Shown: positions 25,769 through 34,878, counted from the stretch's first letter. The stretch: DNA of 53,366 nucleotides from UBA1924 sp963976625 (GCA_963976625.1 CAXBLA010000021.1:1-53366), one strand, 5' to 3'. The notes: generated by a model from the sequence alone, not told the origin. Numbers and translations are program-made.

Positions 25769-26170
25769 TCAATTTCCTTTCTTGGTTCCATTCTTGGAAG
25801 ACTTTTTGCCCTTGCCTTTCTTCTTCCCCTTCTTGGACGATTTGTCCTTCTCGGGCAGATGCGAGCTCAGGGCGGCTTTGGCAAAGTCCTTGGGGACCTT
25901 GGCGAACCGATGCGAACGGGTGTCGAGGATCTCCGACTTCTTGGTCTCATTGAGAACGACCACGAAGGGCAGGCAGACTGCGATCACCTTGAATGGCAGG
26001 TCGTGGTACACGGGTCGGGTCACGACCTGCGCGACAACCACCTGAGGCGGCCCGGGCGCATCGCAGCTGCTCATGAGCACCTGCGACTGGCGGTGCAGGG
26101 TCATGACATAGGTCCCGGCTTGGATGTCTTCGGGCGCGAGCGAACGCGCGAGGGTGGGTGCTTTGATCAT
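25769..26170 (-). CDS. Small protein with lysine-rich C-terminal tail, unknown function
   Basis: About 133 residues from ATG at 26170; an upstream ATG at 26197 is also possible. The first 95 residues form a beta-rich domain (TYVMTLHRQSQVLMSS, PPQVVVAQVVTRPVY, PFKVIAVCLPFVVVLN). The last 30 residues are nearly all Lys, Ser, Gly and Asn (KKGKKKGKGKKSSKNG). Such tails are seen in nucleic-acid-binding planctomycete proteins, but no function is proven. Family not recognised. Confidence 0.55.
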   Translation of the reverse strand: MIKAPTLARSLAPEDIQAGTYVMTLHRQSQVLMSSCDAPGPPQVVVAQVVTRPVYHDLPFKVIAVCLPFVVVLNETKKSEILDTRSHRFAKVPKDFAKAALSSHLPEKDKSSKKGKKKGKGKKSSKNGTKKGN

Positions 26171-26579
26171 GGCGATTTCCGGTTTCTGAGATAACATCCG
26201 GGCGCATGTGATAACACATCCGCTCGGGATCGCGGTTAAGACAGAACGATGACCAATGGTGAACACACGGAAAGCCCTGAGCGGGTGCGCGTGCACACGA
26301 TCAAGAACCGCGTGATCCCGGTTGGGGCATCATGCCTGTTCTGGCTGCTGGGTGGATTTGAGTGCTGTTTTTCAGCGGTTTGACACGGGCGATCGACGCC
26401 CAGCGTCGAGGGTCAGCCCATGTGTGTATCAAGTTTGAATCGGGTTTCGATCATGGGGGACTCCTGGGGGCGCAAACTCCTTGCGCGACCTCGTGGGTGT
26501 TTTGTTGGCGCGCAAAGTCAAGAAGTCAACGAGTGACTTCTAAAAAATAGCAATAAATATGCAAATATAGATTCGGTCG
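26171..26579. other. Intergenic region upstream of the Lys-rich protein, downstream of serS
   Basis: 409 bp with no convincing gene. It holds an 8-bp inverted repeat AGAAGTCA / TGACTTCT (26521-26541) followed by an A/T-rich stretch, but no T run in terminator position on either strand. Confidence 0.4.
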
Positions 26580-27989
26580 TTAGCCGATTTGGGTCTGCCC
26601 GTTCATGTACGGCACGAGGGCTTCGGGGATGGTGATCGAGCCGTCGCTGTTCTGGTACATCTCGAGGATCGGGATCAGGATGCGAGGGGAGGCCGCGACG
26701 GTGTTGTTGAGCGAGTGGCAGAAGGTCGTCTGACCCTTGCCCGTCTCGCCGCCCGGGCGGTAGCGCATGTTTAGGCGTCGGCACTGGTAGTCATAGAGCC
26801 TCGACGCCGAGTGGGTCTCGCCGAACTCGCCGGTCGGTGTGCCGTCGTTGTCCTCGTCGCCGCGACCGGGCATCCAGCATTCGATGTCGATCATGTCGGC
26901 GTTCTTCGAGCCCAGATCACCGGTGCAGCACTGGAGCAAACGATGGGGCAGCTTGAGCGCTTTGAGCAGCCCCTCGACAAAGCCCATCATGTCCTGGTGG
27001 TGCTGGCGAGATTTGGCCTCGTCGGCCACATCGATAATGACCTGCTCGACCTTGTCGAACTGGTGGATGCGGTAGAGCCCGGCGGTGTCTTTTCCGGCGG
27101 CTCCGGCTTCGCGCCGGAAGCAGGTCGAGACCGTCACATACTTGAGCGGCAGTTTGGACTCGTCGAGGATCTCGTCTTGGTGGATGCCCATAAGCCCGAC
27201 CTCGCCCGTGCCGGTGAGGAACATGTCGTAGCCGCCGCCGCGGGCGGTCTCGTTGATGTGGTACGCCTGATCGCGCCCGCCCGGGAAGAACCCGGTGCCG
27301 ACCATGGCTTCTTCGCGGACCAGCACGGGCACGCTCATCGGGGTAAATCCGTTGTCGTTGATCATGGTGTTGAAGGCGAACTGGAGGATCGCCTGGTGCA
27401 GGCGCATGCCGTCACCCTTGAGGATGTAGGACCGCGAGCCGGCGATCTTGACCCCGCGTGGGTAGTCCACCAGATCGTGCATCGCGCACAGCTCGATGTG
27501 CGTGCGGGGCTTGAAGCCCTTGTTTTCTTCGAAGCTCTTGTCCCAGTCCCAGCTGTCAGGGGCCCACAGCGAAAGCTCGATGTTGTCGTCGGCCGAGGTG
27601 CCCACGGGCACATCGTCGTCGGCGGGCTGGGGGATCGAGAGGTGGATGGCGATCAGCTCGGGCTCGATCTCGGCGATCTGGCTGTCGAGGGCGCTGATCT
27701 GGTCCTTCATCTTCGCAGGAGCCGATTTGATCTCATCAATCTCGGACTGGATCGCGGGTTTTTCATCGTCGCTGGCGCCCTTGAGCTTGCCCATCAGCTG
27801 GCCGATCTTGGGGCCGGTCTCCTTGGAGAGCTTGTTTTGTGCGGCTCGCAGGGCTTCTTGCTCCGTGAGCAGGGCCCGGCGTTGCTCGTCGAGCTCGATG
27901 AGTCGGGGGATGTCGACCGTGACATTCTTCTTGGCGGAGCCGTCGATGAAGCGTTGGGGATGGTCGCGGAGGGCTTTGAGATCGATCAT
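26580..27989 (-). CDS. serS: Seryl-tRNA synthetase
   Basis: About 469 residues from ATG at 27989 (MIDLKALRDHPQRF, the standard opening); bacterial SerRS is usually about 425. It charges tRNA-Ser (and tRNA-Sec if present). Visible: the long N-terminal coiled-coil arm (about 25-115: LIELDEQRRALLTEQEALR), class II motif 2 (TCFRREAGAAGKDTAGLYRIHQF), and motif 3 with NNTVAASPRILIPILE, where the more common form has NGSG-A-R. The extra residues lie in loops around the catalytic domain. Monocistronic. Confidence 0.96.
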   Translation of the reverse strand: MIDLKALRDHPQRFIDGSAKKNVTVDIPRLIELDEQRRALLTEQEALRAAQNKLSKETGPKIGQLMGKLKGASDDEKPAIQSEIDEIKSAPAKMKDQISALDSQIAEIEPELIAIHLSIPQPADDDVPVGTSADDNIELSLWAPDSWDWDKSFEENKGFKPRTHIELCAMHDLVDYPRGVKIAGSRSYILKGDGMRLHQAILQFAFNTMINDNGFTPMSVPVLVREEAMVGTGFFPGGRDQAYHINETARGGGYDMFLTGTGEVGLMGIHQDEILDESKLPLKYVTVSTCFRREAGAAGKDTAGLYRIHQFDKVEQVIIDVADEAKSRQHHQDMMGFVEGLLKALKLPHRLLQCCTGDLGSKNADMIDIECWMPGRGDEDNDGTPTGEFGETHSASRLYDYQCRRLNMRYRPGGETGKGQTTFCHSLNNTVAASPRILIPILEMYQNSDGSITIPEALVPYMNGQTQIG

Positions 27990-28077
27990 GGGCAGAGTGT
28001 AGGTTCCGGGGATGGATTCGTCGGCTGGCACCGGGGATTTCTGCACGCCCGCTCTGTCGCCCGTACTATTGTGGAAG

Positions 28078-28479
28078 ATGAGTTCGGAACCGATCATTTC
28101 GATGTGGGTGGTGCTGCCGATGGCGAGCGTGGCGCTGCTGGTGCAGGCGGGGTACCTGATGGTGCTCAAGGAGCTGCCCGATGGTGCGATGCCCGCGAGC
28201 CGAAAGCGGATCAGGACGGCGTCGGGCTGGATGAGCATGTTCGCCATCCCGCTCTCGGCCTACGGCTTCGGGTTTGCGACGATGGACGAGCCGAGGGTCT
28301 TTGTGATCGTGTGGATGGTGGTCATCGGGCTGATCGGCGGGATCCTGATGCTCGCCGGTCTTGATTCGATCAACACGATGCGCCTGCATCGCAAGGCCAA
28401 GGAGTCGCTCGATGTCGAGTACCGCCAGTCGCTGCGGCTCATCAAAGAAGCACGCGAGCGGGACGAAGGCCATGACTAA
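28078..28479 (+). CDS. Small multi-pass membrane protein upstream of lpxK
   Basis: About 133 residues; start at ATG 28078 (MSSEPI) is tentative, ATG 28102 is also possible. Three hydrophobic segments are seen (about 10-27 WVVLPMASVALLVQAGYLM; 50-65; 73-95 VFVIVWMVVIGLIGGILML), then a charged cytoplasmic helix. Family not recognised. It overlaps lpxK by 8 bases, which implies coupled translation and suggests a role at the inner membrane, perhaps with envelope synthesis. Confidence 0.65.
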   Translation: MSSEPIISMWVVLPMASVALLVQAGYLMVLKELPDGAMPASRKRIRTASGWMSMFAIPLSAYGFGFATMDEPRVFVIVWMVVIGLIGGILMLAGLDSINTMRLHRKAKESLDVEYRQSLRLIKEARERDEGHD

Positions 28480-29560
28480 GCCGGTGCCTTCTCCGACACG
28501 CATCCCCAACTTCATCACCCGCCCGATGTCCTGGGCGTACGGGCTGGGGATCGCGCGGGTGAACAAACGATTCGATCGTGGCGTGGGTGTGACCAAGCTC
28601 GAGGTGCCGGTGATCTCGATCGGGAATCTTTCGGCCGGCGGCACGGGCAAGAGCCCGACGGTGCACTGGGTCGCCCGGGAAGTGCAGAAGCTGGGCAAGC
28701 AGCCATTGATTGCGATGCGTGGGTACAAAGCACAGGCGGGTCAGATGGGCGACGAGGAGCGCGAGCATCGGGCGGCTCTGCCCGGGGTCGAGGTGGTCGC
28801 CCAGAGCGATCGGCTCTCGGGGATACGCTCGAAGATGCAAGCCGGGGCCCCTGTGGATTGTGTGATTCTGGACGATGGGTTCCAGCATCGACAGATCGAT
28901 CGTGATCTGGATATTGTGCTGATCGATGCGTCTTCGCCCCTGTACAGCGATGCGTTGTTGCCACGGGGGTTCCTTCGGGAGACCTCGGACTCACTCGCGC
29001 GGGCGGATGCGGTGCTGATCACCCATCGCGAGATGGTGGGGGATGCCGAGCTCGCGAAGCTGACCCAATGGGTAGAAACCCAGATTCCGGGTGCTCCGGT
29101 GTGTATCTCATCCCACGATTGGGTGGGTATGCGAACATACAAAAACGCTCACGACGCGTACGGAAAACAATGCTGGACGGAGGGCCCATGCCTTAATCAG
29201 CTGCCGGCGGGGGCGCGGGTGCTCGGGGTCTGTGCGATCGGGAATCCGGAGGGGTTCTTCTCGATGATCGAGCAATCGCAGGCTGAACTTGTCGGTCGGA
29301 TCGCGCTGCGAGATCATGCCGTGTACGATGATCGCACGGCTCAAAATATCCTCGAAACTGCGGCCAATAGCGGGGCGGACTCGATCTGCATGACACGCAA
29401 AGATTGGGTCAAGGCGGCTGATGGATTGCTCGGGCAATGCCCTGTTCCCGTGTGGGTGCCCGAGCTCGGGATCCGGTTTGAATCTGGGGATTCTGAGCTG
29501 TGCGAGCTGATTTCAAAGCTGTTTGGAGTCACCAGCTCGGGTGATCAGAGCGATCAATGA
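28472..29560 (+). CDS. lpxK: Tetraacyldisaccharide 4'-kinase
   Basis: About 362 residues. LpxK phosphorylates the 4' position of the lipid A disaccharide precursor at the inner membrane. Seen: membrane-facing N-terminus, then VPVISIGNLSAGGTGKSP (Walker A), RGYKAQAG, the DDGFQHR motif (Asp/His catalytic residues) and the DAVLITH strand. It is one of two LPS-pathway genes in the window (see hldE) and supports an outer membrane with lipid A. It starts inside the preceding gene (8-bp overlap). Confidence 0.93.
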   Translation: MTKPVPSPTRIPNFITRPMSWAYGLGIARVNKRFDRGVGVTKLEVPVISIGNLSAGGTGKSPTVHWVAREVQKLGKQPLIAMRGYKAQAGQMGDEEREHRAALPGVEVVAQSDRLSGIRSKMQAGAPVDCVILDDGFQHRQIDRDLDIVLIDASSPLYSDALLPRGFLRETSDSLARADAVLITHREMVGDAELAKLTQWVETQIPGAPVCISSHDWVGMRTYKNAHDAYGKQCWTEGPCLNQLPAGARVLGVCAIGNPEGFFSMIEQSQAELVGRIALRDHAVYDDRTAQNILETAANSGADSICMTRKDWVKAADGLLGQCPVPVWVPELGIRFESGDSELCELISKLFGVTSSGDQSDQ

Positions 29561-29837
29561 TCTGATGAAACTTGAGCAGAAAACTGGCCATAAAGACAGT
29601 TCAGCGATAGAATCCATTCGCTCTCGCGCCCCAAACTGCAGTGGGTTGACCGCAGTCTACAGCTTGTCGCTGTCACCATTTGTTCAAACGGAAAACGCAC
29701 ACGATGTGCGATGAATACACTGCAAATGCGTGAGCTTTGCCGTTCTGTGCTCGACCCTCGTGGGTCCCCAGAAGGCAAGAAACGAATGAGGAAGCCCCGT
29801 CTTAGAGATGGAGCACGGAAACACTAGAAGGAACACT

Positions 29838-31409
29838 ATGAACAAGTACGCAACCAGACTTAGTGCAGGGCTGATGCTCGCCGCCATGCTCGGCGGGTGT
29901 AGCACCACCAACACGGTCCCCGAAGAAAACAACAACGAGGTCGTCCGCGACAGCGAGCCGGCACCGGTCCGCAGCGCCAACACCTGGGGCTACTACTCCC
30001 CTCGCCTGGGCGCCAACGAATCGGCCTCACGCATGGCCTTCCCGACCGGCGATCCAAAGAACAGCGCACTGCTCGTTCACCAGGTCATGCCTCAGGAAGT
30101 CCGCAAGGGCGAAGACTTCGATTTCTCGTACCATGTCACCAACCTGACGAGCGGCCAGCTCCAGAATGTCATGGTGATGATGAACAGCGCCACCAACCTC
30201 GACATCTCCGATTCGCAACCATCGGGCGCGATGAGCGATGACACCATGAGCTGGGCCATGGGCGATATCGCTGCTGGCGAGACCAAGGTCATCCGCCTGA
30301 CGGGTTCGGCTGAAGAAGTCGGCATCGCGTCGGACTGCATCACCGTTTCGTACAACAACTTCCTCTGCGCGACCGTCAATGTCGTCGAGCCAGCCCTCGC
30401 GCTGACCAAGACCGCGACCGCGACCGCGCTGCAGTGTGATGTCATCGTCATGCGTTATGTCGTCACCAACTCGGGTTCGGGTGCGGCTTCCAATGTCGTG
30501 ATCAAGGACACCCTGCCAAACGGTCTCGCTATGGCTAACGGCTCCAAGGCTGTGAACATCCCTGTCGGGACACTGGCTGCGGGCGAATCCAAGGCATACG
30601 AAGTGCGTGCAAACGCATCATCGACCGGTACATTCGAGAGCCCAGCGATGGCCTCGGCCGACGGCGGACTCAAGGCCAACGCCGACGAGACCACCACCGT
30701 GGTGACCGCACCAGAAATGGCTGTTTCGGTTGAATGCTCCGAGACTCAGTTCCTCGGGCGCAACTTCACCTACAACTACTCACTCGAGAATGTTGGCGAC
30801 GGCGTGGCAAACACCTCGACCGCTTCGGCAACCATCCCAGCTGGTTCGACCGTCGTTCGCACCAGCGACGGCGGCCGCGTCGTGGGCAACAATGTGGTCT
30901 GGGACTTCGGTTCAATGGCTGCTGATGCATCCAAGAACTTCTCGATGACCGTCAAGGCATCGAACCCGGGCAACTACACCTCGACCGTCACCGGCAACGC
31001 TTCGTGTGCTGACTCGGTCGCTGACAGCTGCACCACCGAGCTCCAGGGTATCCCCGCGATCCTCCTCGAAGTGGTTGACATCTCTGACCCCGTCGAAGTT
31101 GGCCAGGAGACCACCTATGTGATCACCGTCACCAACCAGGGTACCGCTGCTGACACCAACATCCAAATCGTTGGTATGCTCCCAGACGCTCAGTCGTTCG
31201 TCTCCGCTTCCGGTGCAACCACCGGCTCGGCTTCGGGCAAGACCGTCACCTTCGCGCCTTCAGGCTCGTTGGCACCGGGTGCTCAGATCAGCTGGCGCAT
31301 CACCGTGCGTGCAGATGCTGAGGCTGACTCACGCTTCCGCGTTGAAATGACTTCGGCTCGCTTGACCAAGCCCGTCATCGAAACCGAAGCCACCAACCTC
31401 TACAAGTAA
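29838..31409 (+). CDS. DUF11-repeat outer-membrane lipoprotein (OmcB-like repeats)
   Basis: About 523 residues from ATG at 29838 (AAGGA six bases upstream). A lipoprotein signal ends in the lipobox LGGC (C21). After a Asn/Glu-rich linker come at least three immunoglobulin-like DUF11 repeats: SYHVTNLTSGQLQNVMV (about 95-185), MRYVVTNSGSGAASNVVIKDTLPNGL (about 205-295), NYSLENVGDGVANTS (about 310-400) and YVITVTNQGTAADTNI (about 425-510). Scattered cysteines (about eight in the mature part) sit near domain borders. The same repeat fold builds chlamydial OmcB, another PVC envelope protein. Expected at the cell surface or in the periplasm, possibly structural. Confidence 0.85.
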   Translation: MNKYATRLSAGLMLAAMLGGCSTTNTVPEENNNEVVRDSEPAPVRSANTWGYYSPRLGANESASRMAFPTGDPKNSALLVHQVMPQEVRKGEDFDFSYHVTNLTSGQLQNVMVMMNSATNLDISDSQPSGAMSDDTMSWAMGDIAAGETKVIRLTGSAEEVGIASDCITVSYNNFLCATVNVVEPALALTKTATATALQCDVIVMRYVVTNSGSGAASNVVIKDTLPNGLAMANGSKAVNIPVGTLAAGESKAYEVRANASSTGTFESPAMASADGGLKANADETTTVVTAPEMAVSVECSETQFLGRNFTYNYSLENVGDGVANTSTASATIPAGSTVVRTSDGGRVVGNNVVWDFGSMAADASKNFSMTVKASNPGNYTSTVTGNASCADSVADSCTTELQGIPAILLEVVDISDPVEVGQETTYVITVTNQGTAADTNIQIVGMLPDAQSFVSASGATTGSASGKTVTFAPSGSLAPGAQISWRITVRADAEADSRFRVEMTSARLTKPVIETEATNLYK

Positions 31410-31479
31410 TCTGCTTGAACAGCGATCACGGGCATTGCTCAACGATCGCCGCTGAGTAGATCACGACAGGTTTTACGAG

Positions 31480-31509
31480 GCACCCCCGAGGAATCGGGGG
31501 TGCTTTTTT
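31480..31509 (+). terminator. Intrinsic terminator of the DUF11 lipoprotein gene
   Basis: GCACCCCCGA / TCGGGGGTGC stem, GGAA tetraloop, then six T. A weaker second hairpin follows at about 31511-31530. Confidence 0.93.
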
Positions 31510-31640
31510 ATCCCCGTGTGGGCGGGGATTTGTCAAAGCTCAGATAATCTGACAGAACCACCGATTCGCTGAACCGGAATCGACCGCCTGCGGTATATCA
31601 TGGCGAGCGACTCTCCTACCAAAGATCACCTCGCCCCAGT

Positions 31641-32300
31641 ATGAACCCAACCCTCCCCCATATCGAAGATCCCGATGCCTTGCCGATGGTGATCCTGGCG
31701 AGCGCCTCGCCCCGCCGGGCGGCCATGTTCGCGCAGATCGGCATCAAGCACCGGGTCCAGCCCGCGGTCGTTGATGACGGCGAGCTCGCGCCGGGGATGG
31801 TTGATCCGTTTGAGTGGGTGGCCGCGCTTGCGTTTCTGAAGGCTTCATCTTCTGTAGGGACGATGGGTGCAGACGACATGTCGTTGAGTCCCAGCGAGAT
31901 CGGCACGCTTGGCACCTTGGTCATCGGGGCCGACACGGTGTGCGTCCACGACGGGGCGATCCTCGGTCAGCCCGAGACCCGCGAGCACGCCAAGGCCATG
32001 ATCGAGTCGATGTCCGACGCGGTGCACACGGTGCTGACCGGCGTCGCGATGATCGACCCGCTCACGGGTCGGCGTGAGCTCTTTGTGGACGAATCGGTCG
32101 TGACGGTTGGCCCGATCCCTGATCTGGAGATCGAGACTTATCTTGACTCCGAGCAGTGGCGGGGCAAGGCCGGGGCGTACAACATCACCGAGCGACTTGC
32201 GGCTGGGTGGCCGATCACCTTCACGGGCGACGAGACCTCGATCGTGGGGCTCCCCATGACACGGACCATCGAACGCGTGGCTCAGTTCTTTGTGGATTAA
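31641..32300 (+). CDS. Maf-family nucleotide pyrophosphatase
   Basis: 219 residues, usual size. Maf proteins hydrolyse non-canonical nucleoside triphosphates (dTTP/UTP or modified pyrimidines), preventing their incorporation. Motifs: ILASASPRR (phosphate-binding), VIGADTVC with the catalytic Asp, HTVLTGV, GKAGAYNITE, and SIVGLPM. There is an approximately 15-residue insertion around residue 70. Convergent with the ASCH gene (19-bp gap). Confidence 0.93.
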   Translation: MNPTLPHIEDPDALPMVILASASPRRAAMFAQIGIKHRVQPAVVDDGELAPGMVDPFEWVAALAFLKASSSVGTMGADDMSLSPSEIGTLGTLVIGADTVCVHDGAILGQPETREHAKAMIESMSDAVHTVLTGVAMIDPLTGRRELFVDESVVTVGPIPDLEIETYLDSEQWRGKAGAYNITERLAAGWPITFTGDETSIVGLPMTRTIERVAQFFVD

Positions 32301-32319
32301 GCGATCGTCAAACGGACGA

Positions 32320-32793
32320 TTACGCGGCCCGGGTCTGCGACTGCTGATTGAGCACACGCCATGCGTTTCGGCTCGGCACCAAGAGTTCCTTGGGTACGAA
32401 GCGCTCATCTTTGAGCAGCTGGACTTTGTCGAGCGTGATGAAGGTCGCGAACTTGGCGTCGGCTTTGGCGTCCCAGAAGGAATCGTCGCCGAGCACGCGA
32501 TCGTTGTAGAGATCCTTGAGTCGATCGATATCTTCGTGATCGAGCCCTTCGTATTGATCGACCCGGTGCACGATCGCCTTGGCCGCCACGCTGTGGGAGG
32601 TGGGCTTGATGTACACAATGTCCCCGGGCTCGACCCTGTTGAATGGGGCGCGTCGATCGACCCCGAGGCGCGCTTCGACGAGTTTGTGCCCGCTCAAGAT
32701 GGGGGCGATGTATTGCCTGTGGACAATCATCAGGTGCGTCTGGGTCGGTCGTTGGGTCGGGCTTTGAGCTGATTGGGATGCGTGCGGGTTCAT
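32320..32793 (-). CDS. ASCH-domain protein
   Basis: 157 residues from ATG at 32793 (a start at ATG 32730 is also possible). The middle (about 22-90) has the ASCH/PUA-like signature: IVHRQYIAPILSGHKLVEARLG, then NRVEPGDIVYIKP and AKAIVHRVD. ASCH domains bind RNA or hydrolyse modified nucleosides; the exact role is unknown. The C-terminal half is helical and charged. The spacing to hldE (97 bp upstream on the same strand) allows co-transcription. Confidence 0.75.
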   Translation of the reverse strand: MNPHASQSAQSPTQRPTQTHLMIVHRQYIAPILSGHKLVEARLGVDRRAPFNRVEPGDIVYIKPTSHSVAAKAIVHRVDQYEGLDHEDIDRLKDLYNDRVLGDDSFWDAKADAKFATFITLDKVQLLKDERFVPKELLVPSRNAWRVLNQQSQTRAA

Positions 32794-32890
32794 ACCTTCT
32801 CTATCGGACGATCCGGGGCAAACCTTTGCGTGGAGCCCAAAAGAGCCCGAAACGCTCAGGAAATCCGAAAACGCCTCGATTATGAGTTTT

Positions 32891-34387
32891 CTACGAGTTC
32901 TTCATCTTCTCGATGGTATTGGTCGTCGAGAGCCCGTCGATGAGATCGAGGATGACGACCTGCCCGCCGTTGGCGTGCACAAGCTCATGGCCCACAACGG
33001 TTTCGATCTCGTAGTCGCCGCCTTTGACGAGCACATCGGGCTTGATCGCTTCGATGAGCTTGATCGGGGTGTCCTCACCAAAGAGAACGACCGAGTCCAC
33101 ACATCCGAGGGCGCTGAGCACATGGGCGCGGTGATTCTGGTTGTTGACGGGCCGCCCGTCGCCCTTGAGGGCGCGGACGGAGTGGTCGTCGTTGATGCCC
33201 AGGATGAGCATGTCGCCGAGATCGGCGCAGCGTTGGAGCAGCGAGACATGCCCGGCGTGGAGGACATCGAAGCAGCCGTTGGTGAAGACGATTGATTTAT
33301 TGGCCTTGCGAGCAGCCCGAACCTGCACCATAACCTCGTCGAGGGTGCGGGCTTTGCCGAGCCTGGCAGTGTGCTGGGTGAGCAGGTCGTCGTGGATCTT
33401 TTCGACCGGGATTGGGGCGACCCCGAAGATCTCGACCTCGAGCCCAGCCGCGGCGTTGGCGAAGCGGACTGAGTTGACCCAGTCGAGCCCGTTGGCGCGG
33501 GCGGCGGCCAACGCAGCAATCATCATATCGCCGGCACCGGTCACATCGTACACCTCGCGGGCAACCGTCGGCACATGCACGGTCTCGGGGTCGCCGGCAC
33601 GCACAAAGACTGCGCCCTGCTTATCGAGGGTGAGCACGACGGTCTCGAAGTGGTTGGCTTCGAGTAGCGTGCGGGCCAAGTGCTCGCGGTGGGACTCGCG
33701 TGAGTCTTCGCCGGCTTTGATCCCGGTGGCAAGCTCGGCCTCGGTGCGGTTGGGGGTGATGGCGCTGGCGCCGTCGTACTTGGAGTAGTCCTTGATCGGT
33801 GCCGGATCGACAAAGACGGGCACGCCAGCGAGCTTGGATCGCTTGATGATCTCCTGGCACAGGCGCTCGGTGCACACGCCCTTGTTGTAGTCCTCGATGC
33901 AGACGATCTTGGTGTGCTGCGTGTCTTTTGTGAGCGAATGATCGAAAGCCGCGAGGATCTGGTCTTCGATCTCCGTCGAGATCGGCTCGGTCGATTCGAA
34001 GTCCACACGGAACATCTTCTGAGCGTGGCGACCCTGGGCGAGCCCGATCAGGTTGCGTTTGACGGTGGTGGGGCGTGAGGGATCGGCGATGATCCCGGCG
34101 GTGTCTACACCTTCGTTTGTGAGGGCATCGCTCAGGAGCTTGGCCTCGGGGTCATCGCCGACGACACCGAGCGCGGTGACGATACCGCCCAGGGCGATGA
34201 GATCGAGCGAGAGGTTGGCCGAGCCGCCCGGGTTGTTCTCTTGCTTGGTGACGCGGAGCACCGGGACTGGCGCGTCGGGCGAGAGCCGAGTGGCTTCGCC
34301 GCTCTGGAGCTGGTCGAGCATAAAATCGCCCACAACGATCGCATTGAAGGTTTTCCAGTCGGCGAGCGTCGTGAGGAGTTGATCCAT
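32891..34387 (-). CDS. hldE: Bifunctional heptose 7-phosphate kinase / heptose 1-phosphate adenylyltransferase
   Basis: About 498 residues from ATG at 34387. Residues 1-330 are a PfkB-fold sugar kinase (VVGDFMLDQ, NPGGSANLSLDL, VYDVTGAGDMMIAALA with the catalytic Asp). Residues about 345-498 are a nucleotidyltransferase with FTNGCFDVLHAGHVSLL (HxGH) and KGGDYEIETVVGHE. HldE makes ADP-heptose for the LPS inner core. The fusion is the standard HldE layout. Together with lpxK it indicates a proteobacteria-like LPS. Confidence 0.95.
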   Translation of the reverse strand: MDQLLTTLADWKTFNAIVVGDFMLDQLQSGEATRLSPDAPVPVLRVTKQENNPGGSANLSLDLIALGGIVTALGVVGDDPEAKLLSDALTNEGVDTAGIIADPSRPTTVKRNLIGLAQGRHAQKMFRVDFESTEPISTEIEDQILAAFDHSLTKDTQHTKIVCIEDYNKGVCTERLCQEIIKRSKLAGVPVFVDPAPIKDYSKYDGASAITPNRTEAELATGIKAGEDSRESHREHLARTLLEANHFETVVLTLDKQGAVFVRAGDPETVHVPTVAREVYDVTGAGDMMIAALAAARANGLDWVNSVRFANAAAGLEVEIFGVAPIPVEKIHDDLLTQHTARLGKARTLDEVMVQVRAARKANKSIVFTNGCFDVLHAGHVSLLQRCADLGDMLILGINDDHSVRALKGDGRPVNNQNHRAHVLSALGCVDSVVLFGEDTPIKLIEAIKPDVLVKGGDYEIETVVGHELVHANGGQVVILDLIDGLSTTNTIEKMKNS

Positions 34388-34413
34388 GGGGAGATCGTAG
34401 GGGCAAAGCGGGA

Positions 34414-34440
34414 CAAAAGAAAAACCCGCCTGAGCGGGTC
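34414..34440 (-). terminator. Intrinsic terminator of the Cys-rich lipoprotein gene
   Basis: ACCCGC / GCGGGT stem with a 4-nt loop, T5 C T4 on the minus strand, about 45 bp past the stop codon and just before hldE. Confidence 0.85.
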
Positions 34441-34482
34441 TTGTGTGATCTCTTGTGTGATCAAGGTTGGATACCAGGCTGA

Positions 34483-34878
34483 TTAGGCGTGGCAGTCCGG
34501 GCAAGCCGCGGCGGCCTTGGCCGCACAACCAGCACAGCATGGGTTGCCTTCGGTGCACTTGGCGCATTCGAATGTGGTGTTGGGGTGGGTGCATGCCGAA
34601 GCCTGCTCACCCTCTTTGTCACAACATGCTTTGGTGCAATCGCCGTCGCACTTCTTGTCGCCCTTGCTCTTGCAACATGGCTTGGTGCAGCCATCCTTGC
34701 AGACCTTGGCACCCTTCTTGCAATCGGCCTTGTCGCAGGTGCTTGGATCGCAGCTTGCGCCGTCGGCACACTGTGCGGTGTTGCACATCTTGTTGTCGGT
34801 GTCACAGGTCTGGGTGGACGAGCAGCCAACCATGAGGGCCGAGAATGCGAGAACGCCGAAGAGTGCAATTTTGTTCAT
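34483..34878 (-). CDS. Cysteine-rich small lipoprotein
   Basis: 131 residues from ATG at 34878 (GGAG nine bases upstream). A lipoprotein signal with hydrophobic core and lipobox LMVGC (C19) is clear. The mature part holds 22 further Cys, spaced in CC, CxxC and CxxxC patterns: CKDGCTKPCC and CDGDCTKACC look like two copies of one unit, preceded by three DxxxC units and followed by CAKC, PCCAGC and CPDC. Few hydrophobic residues are present, so the fold must rest on disulfides or metal. The composition is metallothionein-like, but the lipid anchor puts it in the periplasm or outer membrane. Own promoter and terminator. Confidence 0.82.
   Translation of the reverse strand: MNKIALFGVLAFSALMVGCSSTQTCDTDNKMCNTAQCADGASCDPSTCDKADCKKGAKVCKDGCTKPCCKSKGDKKCDGDCTKACCDKEGEQASACTHPNTTFECAKCTEGNPCCAGCAAKAAAACPDCHA

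Noticed and set aside
26521..26541. 8-bp inverted repeat AGAAGTCA / TGACTTCT after serS, tested as the serS terminator
   Set aside because: On the minus strand the T run comes before the hairpin, not after it, and on the plus strand only A follows.
26811..28364. 517-codon plus-strand frame antisense to serS
   Set aside because: It is the shadow of a gene with strong third-position GC; the protein is biased in Ala, Gly, Val, Asp, His and has no domain, whereas serS is certain.
32830..32870. Possible hldE terminator (GAGC / GCTC hairpin with TTTT on the minus strand)
   Set aside because: Only a 4-bp stem with a 7-nt loop; too weak to call.
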